Source: Lenisia limosa
Taxonomy: Eukaryota > Breviatea
Length of the DNA: 28,343 nt
Direction of reading: 5' to 3'
Assembly: GCA_001655205.1 (NCBI GenBank)
Contig: LPNZ01005521.1
Span: 1-28,343, forward strand
The notes beneath the pieces are model-generated. The model did no database searches. It saw only the letters and a program-made list of their open reading frames with translations, and was not told the DNA's origin. The position numbers and the translations under genes were made by a program. This document shows positions 1-11,000 of this stretch, one piece after another (the stretch's first letter is position 1; each line of letters begins with the position of its first letter).

Positions 1-913
1 CCATGAAGAATATTGGCGTAAAGGTACTAATCACGAACCGAATAATCTAAATCTCCAAACAAACAAAAAACAAAACAACAAAGCACAAAAAACAAAACAA
101 AGGGGCACAGGTCAGGTTACTTAATATCAATATTAAGCTGAGGGGAATAATAGCATTAAGGCTTTGAAAAAGCTCCCCTATTTAATCTTTGAACCTAGAC
201 ATTGTGACAGACTTGGCGCATAAGGCGGCCGCGTCTAGTAAAACGAAGGAAATTTCGAGAATATTGTCATTAGGTACTAATCACGAACTGAAGAATCTGA
301 AACTCCAAAAAAACAAAACGAGCAACCAAAGCTAAAACCAGACAAAATCCAAATGACAAAAACACAATGAACTGATGGAGCCATAAAAATTACTAGCAAT
401 GAGGTGGGTCATAGAAAGCGTGCAGTCTTGAAAAATCCCTGTTAGATGGGCAACATACTTTGGACCTGCTGGGGGTTGGTGATGTGATTTCCTCTTCCAT
501 TGGAGGGGACTCATATTGCAGCTCTTGAGGCTCCTGTGAGATAAGTCTCATTCAATGTCGAGAATTAAACCACTTATGGCATATGGCATTTTGACGAAAT
601 GAGAAAATAAAGAAGCCTTCAATCTTCATGAACACAAGAACACGTGCACTTTCTCGTTTACCAGTATGTGACAAAGATCCCTTCCATACGTCGTATTGTG
701 GTAGTGGCTCATAATGCCCCTGCTCGATTGATCTCTTCATGGCGGGACTAGAGTAGAGACTTGCCTAAATAGCCATCAACAACGTAGAGTACCGCAGAGC
801 TGGGTATAGCTGCTGTATTTGAATCCATATATGATACACATTTAGTATACATATTTCTATTTCTATTTCCACTCATATTCCTGCTGAAAAGAGGCACATG
901 ATATAGTAGGTAC
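1..913 (-). other. Unresolved 3' continuation of the polymerase alpha gene
   Basis: Downstream of the last clear exon I could not build a consistent reading frame. One plausible exon lies at about 510-395 on the minus strand: it follows a good acceptor and reads EPQELQYESPPMEEEITSP, an acidic stretch of the kind found between the N-terminal and exonuclease regions of polymerase alpha. Another open stretch at about 740-690 reads EPLPQYDVWKG. A NotI site (GCGGCCGC, 226-233) is present but nothing else vector-like. Two copies of a 60-bp sequence are listed separately. No other gene is seen. Confidence 0.3.
7..319. repeat. Diverged direct repeat pair (7-68 and 258-319)
   Basis: Both copies share AGAATATTG, then AGGTACTAATCACGAAC, then AATCT and CTCCAAA, about 80% identical over 60 bp. 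The sequence to the right of each copy is also A-rich and similar. It looks like an old local duplication of about 250 bp inside the gene. Confidence 0.6.
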
Positions 914-2162
914 CTTCTTCTTCTTGGTCTTGCTCTTTGGGGTAATCTTTGAGCGTCTCTTACTAAACGCATTAGTTGGTCAAAAATTACCCATAAATAT
1001 ACCTCGGCCTACCTTGAGGTTACCCCGGCCTGGAGGTCGCTGAAAACGGAGCCGAGAAGGCTCTCGTCAATGTCGGCGCTTTTTGTTACTGGTGTATCAG
1101 CTTTAATAATCTTGGGAGTTGGCCGCGCCTTTTGCTGCGCGGGGGGGGGGGGGTCAGGAACAANNNNNNNNNNNNNNNNNNNNNNNNNNNNNNNNNNNNN
1201 NNNNNNNNNNNNNNTCGGAAATCTGATCTTTACTTGATATCCTCCGTGGAAGCTTACATTGGCAAACATGCTTGCAATTTTATTCTGCTTCGGGGCAGCA
1301 AGAGCTGCGCTTTTCTTCTTTTCACGAGGGCCAGCTGAGAGAAAAGTAAAACAAAGACACGTTAACTCACTCACATTTATCACTTCTCCTTTTCTTCTCT
1401 ACCTCCTCTTGGTACTCCTCAGTTTCAAAGAACTCCTCACCTGCAGGGTCAATGCGGGGATTTGATGCACAAAAAAGGGGGGGGGGGGTAAAACGAAGNN
1501 NNNNNNNNAAAAACCTCGAAATTCAAATGGAAATCGAACTGCGTCTTACTTGATCATCTTTGCACCCACCATTATCCAGATAGTCCTCGTCAACTTCTCC
1601 ATCGGAGTCAACAACAAAGTCTTTCTGTCTCTGCCGCCGGCTCACAATCTGCTCGTATTCCTCCTCTCCAACTTTGTCATATATGTCATTTTCATGGTTA
1701 ACCTGTAGATAAGTGACTGTAATTTGTAAAAAAGCAACTCACACAAAACAATGGTACCAGTAATAGACCTCTTAAAACAATGATATAGCAGAGGAGGAAA
1801 ATGGGCGGGAAAACAGATACAAACACACCATCACTTCTTTTCTCCCAATTACTCTCCGCTTAGAGAAAACTGAAAGCTCCACATACCACAGTGTTTTTTG
1901 ATCCGCCTGCCCGCGCGCGTTTCAGTGCCTCAAGGGCTTCACGATGTGAACCCTACAGTCAATTAGTGCTGTAATCTTTCAGAAAAGTCAAAAAAACAAG
2001 AACACCACTCCATCAGTCGCCTTTTCAGATGAACTTTAACAATAGTGGGCGTGAAAAGGCAAAGGTGGTGTGCAGTAAAAAATGGCGGGAAAGTAGATAG
2101 TTCATCAAAGCTGAATTGAGTGTCCATATACTATTTGGCAAAGACAAAGTACACCTTACCAT
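914..2162 (-). CDS. POLA1: DNA polymerase alpha catalytic subunit, N-terminal part (partial)
   Basis: The catalytic subunit of the replicative primase-polymerase complex extends RNA primers in the nucleus. Only its N-terminal region is here. Seven exons can be read: 2162-2160 (the ATG alone), 1952-1887, 1702-1550, 1440-1375, 1334-1258, 1134-1024 and 958-914. They encode, in order, REALEALKRARAG, a block containing YDKVGEEEYEQIVSRRQRQ then FVVDSDGEVDEDYL, the stretch KQNKIASMF, DIDESLLGSVFSDLQAG, and a lysine-rich end. This order matches the p180 N-terminal domain of eukaryotic polymerase alpha (REALERLKKAKAG, EEQYSKLV, WIVDDDG and IKSMF in the human protein). The ATG at 2162 is the first in frame after an upstream TAG and joins in phase to exon 2. 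Gaps at 1164-1214 and 1499-1508 fall in introns. The exonuclease and polymerase domains would lie left of the window. Family assignment is fairly sure; exons below 914 are unresolved. Confidence 0.8.
1164..1214. other. Assembly gap (51 N) near poly-G
   Basis: Thirteen G residues (1141-1153) lie ten bases to its left. On the gene strand these are the poly-C pyrimidine tract just before the exon 6 acceptor of polymerase alpha. Confidence 0.95.
1499..1508. other. Assembly gap (10 N) near poly-G
   Basis: A 12-G run (1477-1488) lies ten bases away. The gap is in the intron between exons 3 and 4 of polymerase alpha. Confidence 0.95.
1803..1813 (-). promoter_or_regulatory. Candidate E2F site in polymerase alpha intron 2
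   Basis: On the minus strand this reads TTTTCCCGCCC, a second near-perfect E2F consensus, in the intron between exons 2 and 3. About 20 bp around it resemble the site at 2083-2092 (AAAATGG, CGGGAAA and AGATA are shared). Confidence 0.45.
2083..2092 (-). promoter_or_regulatory. Candidate E2F site in polymerase alpha intron 1
   Basis: On the minus strand this reads TTTCCCGCCA, a canonical E2F/DP binding site. It lies about 70 bp downstream of the ATG-only first exon. Polymerase alpha genes are classic S-phase E2F targets in animals and plants. Binding here is inferred. Confidence 0.45.
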
Positions 2163-2699
2163 GCTGCAGCAAAATCCCGTTGAACCTCTTCCTAGATTCG
2201 TCCCAGTGCAAGAAAAAACTCCTCTTTTCTATTTACAATGTGCTCTACTTACTTGATGAGATTGGTAGATTGATACTCTGACTGACAGAGGGCTGATATC
2301 TTGATATTTTGTGAATACTGAATTTGGGTAAAGGTGACAAAAATCCGTGAATTTGAACACGACATTCTGCTCGTTCTGCTCTCCTGCTCTCCTCTTCTGC
2401 CCCCTTCCCTTCTTCTGCCATTCTGCCATTCTCTGCTCCCCTCTTCCCCTCTTCCAGCTCTTCCATCTGTTCCATCCCCCCCTTGCATTTCCCCATCCCC
2501 CCAGCTTCCATCTTGAGTTTTCCTGTTTTGTATGTCATGCACAGTTGCATGTTAGATATTATACTAAAGCTGATAGATATTTCTACCTAGCATTTAGCTG
2601 ATCTTTGCGCTGTCACTTTCCCCTATTCCAAACCACACATCCTCGTCTCTCCATTGTCTTCTTGCCTTAATTAATTACGTCCATCAGGTTCGCTAAAGA
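2163..2699. promoter_or_regulatory. Intergenic region with a long polypyrimidine tract
   Basis: This stretch separates polymerase alpha from the weak gene on the plus strand. From about 2365 to 2520 the plus strand is almost all C and T. The matching glutamate- and glycine-rich open frames on the minus strand are low-complexity by-products. Part of this region probably serves as the polymerase alpha promoter and 5' UTR. No gene is supported. Confidence 0.4.
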
Positions 2700-3775
2700 A
2701 TGCCGCCAATGGGTTTAGCTCCAGCTTCAAGGTTTGATTTCTTGAAACCATCTAATTAGCTGTAGCTGCAGTCCCCACTCAATACTAATTGCCATCACCA
2801 TCCTTGCTGTCGTATTTCCTGTGTACCTTGTGGTGACTTTCCTCCATAGACAGCCTGAGTGGGTGACTGCAAATCAAGGTCAGCTTCTGAATGCTTGGTG
2901 GTATTTATCTTTTTCTTTGTCCGTAAATCTTTTAGCTCTCTCAACAAGGTCATCATCTCTCCCAGTTGTCCCCAGTCTTGCAAATTGGACGGTTTTAAGT
3001 TGGTGTCAAGCTAGATGACAAATTGGGAAGTGCTTGTAATATATGGCATAATTTATTGTTGTGATATGTCGCATTTAACTGATGATTTTGCTTTATTCAC
3101 CACTTGAGCAACATGCAATGTATTTTTGGAGCGAAATGATCTTTTTGATTGAATGTTATGTCCTGTAGACCCTTCACACTGCAGTAACACAATACAAGGC
3201 CCATTTTTTATTACTGATGATAGAGGTTTGTCACTTTGCGTAACTCGTAAGAACAACTTCTCAGTTCCTGAAAATCTATTGATACACTTTACTGTTACTT
3301 TCAAGCCTAAGAAGCTTATAATAACTTATCTAGGAATGCTCTGTCTCAAATCTGAAGTTGAAGGCAATGAATGCTGCCCATCTCGTGATATTGGAGGGGA
3401 AGCTATCCCCCCCATTTCGTCCCACCCCCATTACACAAGTGAGAATTTTTCCATTATGCATTTTTACAGCTGCAATTTAATATCATAGTTCCAAAGATTC
3501 TTTACTCATTTTGTACAAAGGTGACTCCTGGCGAGGACCATATAGTTGCCAGTTTTGTTCGTCATATTGCTGCCCCACTTTAGAGACATGTACCTCCTGT
3601 TGCCAACTACCAAGTAACGTTGGTGGTAGATATAGTTGCACTCTTTCGCGAATAGCTCCATTGTAAGTTTTCGTTCATGTCCCAAGGAGGAGCATCTTCG
3701 GTCCATTCTGTCTACACCGCCGCTGACGCTGAGTCTCCGCTCGATACAAACGAAGTTCCAGGTGGCTACGGCTGA
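2700..3775 (+). CDS. Possible ASH/MSP-like domain protein (weak)
   Basis: I do not recognise a whole gene here. The best evidence is an exon region from about 3170 to 3350 reading NTIQGPFFITDD, then ENLLIHFTVTFKPK, then YLGMLCLKSEVEG. This has the pattern of an ASH/MSP/Hydin immunoglobulin-like domain: a GPF.I strand, a hydrophobic strand ending VTFKPK, and a closing Y.G.L.LK...G strand. A 39-nt GT...AG intron may sit at 3224-3262; its length is a multiple of three, so the frame stays open either way. Possible ends are ATG at 2700 followed by a hydrophobic stretch (ILIAITILAVVFPVYLVV), and a frame closing with DTNEVPGGYG and TGA at 3773-3775. The joins between these pieces are not established. 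The strand fits the alternating pattern of the neighbours. It could also be non-coding. Confidence 0.25.
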
Positions 3776-4372
3776 ATATTATTCCGGATATGAAATAAAT
3801 CCACCAGTACATACAGATATTTAGTACATTTTCAATATAATATGCATAGTATGTAACAATATCGATGTACGTATCATATGATATTACGTATATAGTACAT
3901 ATATTTGGCCATATGAGTACCTGGGAGTTTGTTATGTAACATATTACTCTATATCATTGGATGATTGTAATAAATGTTTGGATAATACACGATTTCCACA
4001 TCCTAATTATCAAAGGCCTGTGTTACCCTTTGTCGCACGTCTAGCTCCAGTGTTGTGCATGAGTCATATTACAAACGACAAAACCACTACTGCTTTGCAT
4101 GACTCTTTATGGTAGTGGTAGTCTGTTTCCTTTCTTGATATTATTTATTTCGACTGAAAATAAATAAGTGAAAATGAAAACAAAATGAAACAAAACAACT
4201 AAAGAATAATCAAATGCATCCTCAAGAATTAGGAATTTCTAAATTGTTAGCACAAATACGTTGAAATAGTAAAACGATAAAATGTTCTGTATGTGTATCT
4301 GGCAAGAATCGTCCACACCACTACGTTTGATCCCTTTGGAGCCACCCCCCCCCCCAACAGTTTGCAGATCTC
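3776..4372. other. AT-rich intergenic region
   Basis: No coding frame is convincing here. It contains several AATAAA-like signals, a near-perfect 23-bp palindrome centred near 3879 (TACGTATCATATGATATTAC and onward), and a poly-C run (4345-4355) just before a gap. It probably holds the 3' UTR of the peptidase gene to the right. Confidence 0.5.
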
Positions 4373-4442
4373 NNNNNNNNNNNNNNNNNNNNNNNNNNNN
4401 NNNNNNNNNNNNNNNNNNNNNNNNNNNNNNNNNNNNNNNNNN
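4373..4442. other. Assembly gap (70 N)
   Basis: This gap removes the C-terminus of mitochondrial processing peptidase beta after DPAVS. The sequence to its left begins near a run of C residues and does not resume the protein. Confidence 0.95.
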
Positions 4443-7400
4443 CTGACACAGCGGGATCTCTCTTAACAACATACTGAAGGGCACACCGCTTGACCTGAAG
4501 AGTAAACAAATATTCCTCAACGTCAAACCTGGTCAGCATCTACGAGGTCGATTCGTGAGAACAGCTCCGGTAGAGTCAGTCGTCTTTTGAAGGTCAGCAG
4601 CTGTCGACCAATGTCCTCGCAGATGTTGGACGATCCATCAAGCTGCAAGTAAGTAGAAGAGGTGTGCTAACCTCTCTCGCAATATTGGCTTTGAGTTGGC
4701 TCTTTGCTCTCTCAACTTCATCGTTATTAACGTTCTCAGAGAGGCGTTTCCTGATCACATTATAAATGCCACTTGAAAGCCTCAACACCCCCCCCCCCCC
4801 CCNNNNNNNNNNNNNNNNNNNNNNNNNNNNNNNNNNNNNNNNNNNNNNNNNNNNNNNNNNNNNNNNNNNNNNNNNNNNNNNNNNNNNNNNNNNNNNNGAC
4901 CCGTGTCCGTGTACCCGGTGAAAAAGGCCATGGAGGAAATGGCAATATCCTTGATTGTCATGAAAAGAAAGATGGACAATGGCCAATAAAGCTATTGGAA
5001 TGGATAGCAAACAACGTACTTGCTCAGCCAGTGCTTTTGAAAGCTGCGATGAAATTAACCGAAGGTTCCCTAAAGTGTCACATCTGGGTAACATGACAGA
5101 TAATCCTCTCTAACATAGTTGTTCTCCTGACACTGTAAATTATGGCGAACGAACATTCAATACTCGAATTGTCACAACATACTATAAGCATATATATAAT
5201 ATTACATCTACTATATCTATCACATTGTAAATTAACACTTGTGGTAAAGTTTGGAATTGTATTCATAGAGTGCACATGGGTGGTGAAATAAAAAATAGTT
5301 TGATGCAGAAGTGTGTTTAATAACAGTTTTATTTCAATACAGGTGTGTGCACTCAGAATATCCAACCAAAACAAACTTATATTGAATTTGTTATATCGTA
5401 ATAACAGATTCACGTATTTAGTACTGCCTTATTTGATTAATCTACTTAGATCAGTGGTCAAACCCCTCTAATCAGAGCAAGTATAAATGGCTGTATTCCT
5501 ATTATTACGACCCTTCTTGAGTATGGGGCCAATGTTTTCCATGCAGATAAGGTATTTTGTTGAACATACATGGTTATTTCAGGAGGTTTTTTACAAAGTC
5601 GAATGTAACTTGGTGTAGCAATATTAAAAAGTGAACAGCAATTGATCTGAAGTCTTACCTCCAGCGACGTCCCATTGGCCAATCATGGACTGCATTACCA
5701 AAAGAGGAAAGTAGTCCGCATGCCGCCATCCAACTCCCTAAACCAGATAATGCAAAAGCGCTACGTTTAAACATTTATCTGACACTGTTTGAGTGTTTCA
5801 AAAGATTAGTTAATTGACAACTGTCATATTAACATTTTCGTTCACTGTCTGTTTTACATTTTGAAACGAATCGTTTCACAAAAAAAGGTTTCAGTTGAAG
5901 TACCCCCCCCCCCTCTCATACCTCCACCGTAATTGCAGTGTTGGTGTAAGGCTGAAGGGGATCAATAACTTCCTAAAATATGAACCGTTGAGAAAAGCGA
6001 CCATTAAGATTAGACTAAAGTAGCTCCTTATTGATTTGATACAACGCACCAGAGCAAACGGAAGCAAACCTTGAAGCCCGGTGTGAACTGCGATGGGTAC
6101 TGAGCAAGGGCTTCCACAGCGGAAGGTCCAGATGGAAGCTTGCCGAAGTGCTTCTCTGTCAACTAAACAAGTTTTAAAAAAAGACAGATCCACACAAAAA
6201 AAAAACTCCTTACCTTGCACAATTCATCGTGATCAACGGCTCCGGCGGCGCAGACAATAACTCGTGATGAGTGGTAATGAGACTCGATATACTGACGAAG
6301 GTCCTTGCGATTGATGGATTGGATGTTACTATTGGGTTAAATTCAATGGATCATAGGTCAAAAAATAGTAACCAGCAAACATAGGAGGTCCGAGAATGGT
6401 TCGAGCCAAGGATGAACCCGAGTAAGCGGTCTCATGAAGGTGGTCGAACACAACTTCCTAAAAGATAAGCTTGGCTGGTGAAGGGAGACCCCACCTCCAC
6501 GTTCTTATCGACTTCCTCCATTTCTCTTAGGATCACGGCCCTTTCGTTCTCAATAAAAGCCTTTTCAAACTTCGAGTGCTGCAGGGAGGTGAAGAGACAT
6601 ATATACGTACATATATGTAACTTCAAGGACAATCCGTCCTCAACATACCTGCAGGATGTCGGAGAGAATTTCCACGGCATTTGGGATGTTTTCTTTGCAA
6701 ACCTATCCCATTGTTACTATCAAGCCAAGAATCAAAGAAGCCTAAATACACTTCATTATTTTTTAAAAAAATAAGTTGCAGCATAGAAAAGAGCCCATTA
6801 ATATGAACAACACCACCCTCCCACTTTGGCATAGTACACCGTTTGCTCTCTTGAGGTATACGCGTTCAGATGCGCACCTAGGTTTTCAACCTCAAGCTCC
6901 AAATCCCACTGTGTACGCTTCTTTGTACCCTACAATTTATTAACAAATTGGATATAGGATTTTGAAATCATATCACCTCTTTTATTTCATTTTCACAGGA
7001 GTGAACTATCATTGTCCAAACAGATATGACACCCTATCCATCAGTCTGGTAATTGAAGAGCCACTTGTAGGAGTATGAATACTCACACCATTTTTTTACT
7101 CCACCGCTATCCTGCTCATCGTAACAACCCACCTTGAAAGACATATGTTCTAGGAAATGGGCCACCCCGTTGTTTTGTTCAGTTTCAAAACGTGACCCAG
7201 CATCAATCCAGACGCCAACCTAAAAAGTCATGTGGTGTCACATAATTCAAGAATTAGATTACTGAAAAGAAGATCACACAAATCTGTACGAGTCGGTAAC
7301 AATTCAACCCACAGTTGCTGTTTCGCCACCAAAAGTCTCTGAAGCCACACGAACACCATTCCTTTCAACATTAAAATGTAAGATTAAAGAAGGTTACTGA

Positions 7401-7786
7401 ATCTTGATGAAGCCAATAATTACAATAATATATTATTTACAGAGAGTTAAGGGTTGCAAGTATCATATCTAAAAACAAGTCCTTGCTTTATGTGTTACTA
7501 TGGATTGGCCCACGATGTAGTTGAGATCTTTGTTGTTGGCGAGTTAAAGAGGTGACTCGAGCCACTGGATGAGAATCTGCCGATCAGAGGCTGCAGCAAC
7601 CGCGACTACAGCAATATGAAAGGTGAGAATAACAAATATCCTGCATTTATGTCTCGGAAGATAAACTAGGGAGAATATAAACTTGTTTCTATTAACCCGA
7701 GGGATAACACCACAATACAAAGTACAAACCGTCTGGTATATGATTCCTGTGGATGGCAAACTTGAAGCAAGTTTCACGAGAGACAT
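4443..7786 (-). CDS. PMPCB: Mitochondrial processing peptidase beta subunit
   Basis: This M16-family zinc protease removes targeting presequences from proteins imported into the mitochondrial matrix, working as a heterodimer with the alpha subunit. The ATG at 7786 opens a typical presequence ([19 protein letters not shown], joined in phase to [14 protein letters not shown]). Then come [20 protein letters not shown] and the zinc motif HFLEH (7145-7159), followed by [18 protein letters not shown] and the downstream zinc glutamate in [14 protein letters not shown]. Later exons give [19 protein letters not shown], then FFTGYTDTG at a gap (4803-4897), then [30 protein letters not shown] and KRDPAVS at the second gap. 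The catalytic residues mark it as the beta, not alpha, subunit. Introns run from 29 nt (4643-4671) to 589 nt (5070-5658). The stop codon is lost in the gap at 4373-4442. Identification is secure. Confidence 0.95.
4803..4897. other. Assembly gap (95 N) beside poly-C
   Basis: It directly follows 14 C residues and removes the exon that should continue from TGYTDTG (LWGLYMVCE in the human protein) in the processing peptidase. Confidence 0.95.
5070..5658 (-). other. Unusually long intron of the processing peptidase gene
   Basis: This 589-nt intron runs from GTAAG after VAGG to TTTAG before NLRLISSQL. It is about ten times the usual length here and AT-rich. I see no ORF, no clear terminal repeats and no embedded RNA gene in it. 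Confidence 0.7.
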
Positions 7787-8081
7787 CTCTCCTGTTTCTT
7801 GCCTGCCTACAAAAGGAGGCTGTAAATGCGCGATGTAAATAAGACGGAGAGAAAAGAGCGGAAGAGCAGTAACCGGGAACAGCGTACAGCGGGAAGCAGA
7901 ATATCTGGCTGTGATCTTGTGATCTGGTCGTGAACTTTCTTTTGGAATAATTGATTTTTTTATTTTTCCCACGCACGATATCTGCAGCCCCTGCAACAAC
8001 AGCCCTGCCCCCTGTGCCCCCCCAACTAGATAAAAACTAGATCTTCCACCTGCAGACCACCTGCCTGGTGTCACCCCTTGT
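7787..8081. promoter_or_regulatory. Shared promoter region of the processing peptidase and polymerase genes
   Basis: These 295 bp separate two divergent start codons. No TATA box is obvious; a small repeat CTAGAT-AAAAA-CTAGATC sits at about 8027-8044. Joint control of both genes is inferred from layout only. Confidence 0.4.
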
Positions 8082-11000
8082 ATGATGGAAGAAGACAAAG
8101 TCAAATCATGGGATGGGCAACTTCCAGACTGCAATCTTCTTGGCGTTGCACCAAAGGTGAGACTTCTCTGTCAGCATTGCCATGAAGTCTTTAGTTCACA
8201 AGCCAAAGCCAAGCTCATCATTTTGTCATTTAGGTGTTCTCTGGATTCGGACGTTCTAGCGCAGAAGGGCTCGCAGTTGGATGGACCTTGAACTTCGATC
8301 CCAGTCCGCCAGGTTGGAAGGTGTTCCTAAAGCGGCTAACAACTGAATAACAGCAAATGTGATGAATATCATTACATTTTCAGACTACTATGCATTGGCC
8401 AAACAGAGAAGACTGGCTTTCGCAGCAATCAGACAGTTAGTGAAAGAAAAAAAGAAGGAAAGGCGAAGGGAATTCATTCGCAAAATGATTGCCGAAAGAG
8501 TAGGACTCTGGTATTTAAAACAGAAGTCATTTTTTCAGGAAGCCCAGGCAACAATTATTGATGAAATACAAAGAGAAGATGATGCTGAAGAGAACATCGA
8601 GGTTAGTTCAGTCCCTTATCAATCCGTCTTTAGAAGGAAGAGCGAGACTGGTGTGGAGCGCCAGATGACCAGCGGATGTACGATGACTTACCTATTGGGC
8701 ATGAAGGCCGAAGCCGCTTCGTTGAGACAGCAGGTGATGATGCTGCTGAGGTTGAAGGGTGTCACTCTGTCGAGAGTGTTTCCATTGAGGATAGTGAAGT
8801 GGTTGAAGTAAAGGTTGAGGAGAAGGAAGGGGAAAACGAAGAAAAGACAGGAAAAGATGAATCATATAAGAAAATTAAGGTTCCTGATTTGCCGCGTGTT
8901 GAGGATGTTGACGTATCTGATGAAAATGGAACCTTCTTCGTAACAAAAGAGCGCATTCCCGAATTTCTTGTGGCAGTTCTCAATAAACCAGAGGTAAGAT
9001 GCACACTAGCCGCGCTTGTTTTATCTACGTAGCAATTCCTTGTATGTCATAGCCCTATTGAATTGTTTGGTGCGCTTGAAGGATTGTCAGATTCTTCGGT
9101 AAGGGTCAAGGTGACCATTCTTATTATCATCGCAGGAGCTTGTATGGAACCTCTTCGCCAGGAATCGAGTCCAATCCACTTCTGTTCTTCATAGCCTTAT
9201 CTTGTTAGGGGCGAGTTGGTGGCTTATTCTGTTAATGTGACCGGCCCTTCATGATATTTCAGATTATCCACGAAAGATATCTCCCCAGAATTGAAGGACT
9301 TTGAAACGATTTCAGCCTCCACAATTAAAATCTCTAAGGTTCGCTCAAATGAATATCTTTTCTTATTATCCAGCCGCACTCAGAGTGCAGTATTCATGAC
9401 CATTTGGCCTGGACAGCAGTATCTCTCACAACTGTTAGTTCTTTTCTTTAATGAAACCAATTCTAACCGTTTAGATATACCGTCTTCTTTGTTTTGAGGC
9501 AGATCTTGAGGCAAGAACAGCGGCTCTTTGTGGACTGGAGGCATTGCCTAATGCTGTAGCAAAATATGGCAGATTGTCGGAATGTTTGCCTTTCATCTTA
9601 ATTGAATTACCAATTTGGAAGTACTCTTATATTACTACATTAGATATTCAAAGCCAAGCCTTTATCGCTTTCTTTGTAGTTGAGAGAAGTGGTAAGTCTT
9701 GCTGTAGATATGAAAGAATTTTATTATTATTATTATTATTTTATGAAACATAGGTCTTGAAATTGATGGGCTTCGTGTTAAAAACGTCAAAAACACTCTG
9801 AAACAATCAGTAAAGGATGTTTACAAAGATCTAGACGGTATAGAACTTATCGTGTTGATCATTGTTCTAATTTCAATTAGGTGATTATTTGAAGTTCTTT
9901 TTGGACTATTCCAATGAATCAGTGCGGACTAGAAAAGGGTCAAAGTACCAGACACGGCTTCAGGAGCTTCTCTTGAGAGCATGCAAGGTTTGTTGTGGCT
10001 GTAACATTATTCGCTTTAGGAAGTGAAGGAAGACACCGATCGACTGATCTACTACCCGAAACGAGATGACGGATCACCCCTCCTAATTCATCATAAGTGG
10101 CGTTTCTTTGGTAGGTATCTTGCTGGTGTTAAAAATGTTATCTTCAGCTGGGGAACATCGCTTCATTAGAGCTTGGTGCGACCATGAATATTTCCGTTAC
10201 ATTTACACCTTCACAAGTCTGTTACCAGAGTCTGATATCCCTTGGTTTGTGGCCATGCTTCAACAGTAAGGAAGTCTTGAAACTGTATTTAAATAATCTT
10301 CTATTGTGGAGAGGAATTTGTAACGGATGTAGTGAAACGAACACGATTCGGCCGCACTACACGGTGTGTGTCCGCAACGGCCGAACTGCCTGTGACGGAC
10401 CAAATCTGCAGCACATTCCTCGAACCGGCGGCTTTAGGTAATTTCTTTAACTTTTCGCTGCCCTTATTTGAATGGTATATTTTAATTTCCTTATTTTGTA
10501 GATCTTGCGTTGTTGCTCATCCCGGAAATATGATAGTTGCCTGCGATTATCGGTTTATTGAGCTGGTGACTCTTTCGGCCGTTTGTAAACACAGGTACAG
10601 TCAAAATTCTTTGTCTCTCATCCTCCAGATACGGGACCAGTGTTCTTTCTGATGTTATTGAAGACAACTGGGATCCCCATTCTTTCACTGCTGCTATGTT
10701 TGCGAACATGCCTTATTCCAAATTTGTCAATCGTCTGTCATCCCATGATCCTGAGGTAACTATGCATATCATATGTAAAACGATACTAATTTCTCATACA
10801 TATCATATCATATGATATGTAGTTCTGAGGAAATAGATAAATCCTATCTTCTTTACTCATTTTGACACTAACTCTTGTCAACGCTCTAAGTTTACTTTAG
10901 GATCGCAAAGTTGCTATTGATTTGAGAAGGAGAGCCAAAGCTGTCAATTTCGGTATAGCTGGTGGACTTGGACTGAAGTCTCTTCGACAACAGGTGTGAT

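Noticed and set aside
226-233. NotI site as cloning vector contamination
   Set aside because: Only the 8-bp site is present; the flanks are AT-rich genomic-looking sequence with no vector or linker.
2245-2550. Glu/Gly-rich open frames on the minus strand upstream of polymerase alpha
   Set aside because: They follow from the simple C/T tract on the other strand, are open in several frames at once, and the polymerase start is set by ATG at 2162 with an upstream in-frame stop.
2795-2990. Charged minus-strand frame (GEMMTLLRELKDLRTKKK) as an exon
   Set aside because: It looks protein-like, but no flanking exon, family match or consistent gene could be built, and it conflicts with the plus-strand candidate.
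7544-8134. Single 196-codon minus-strand ORF
   Set aside because: The real gene reads the presequence MSLVKLASS and SRLLQPLIG with an intron between; the long frame is a by-product of unspliced sequence.
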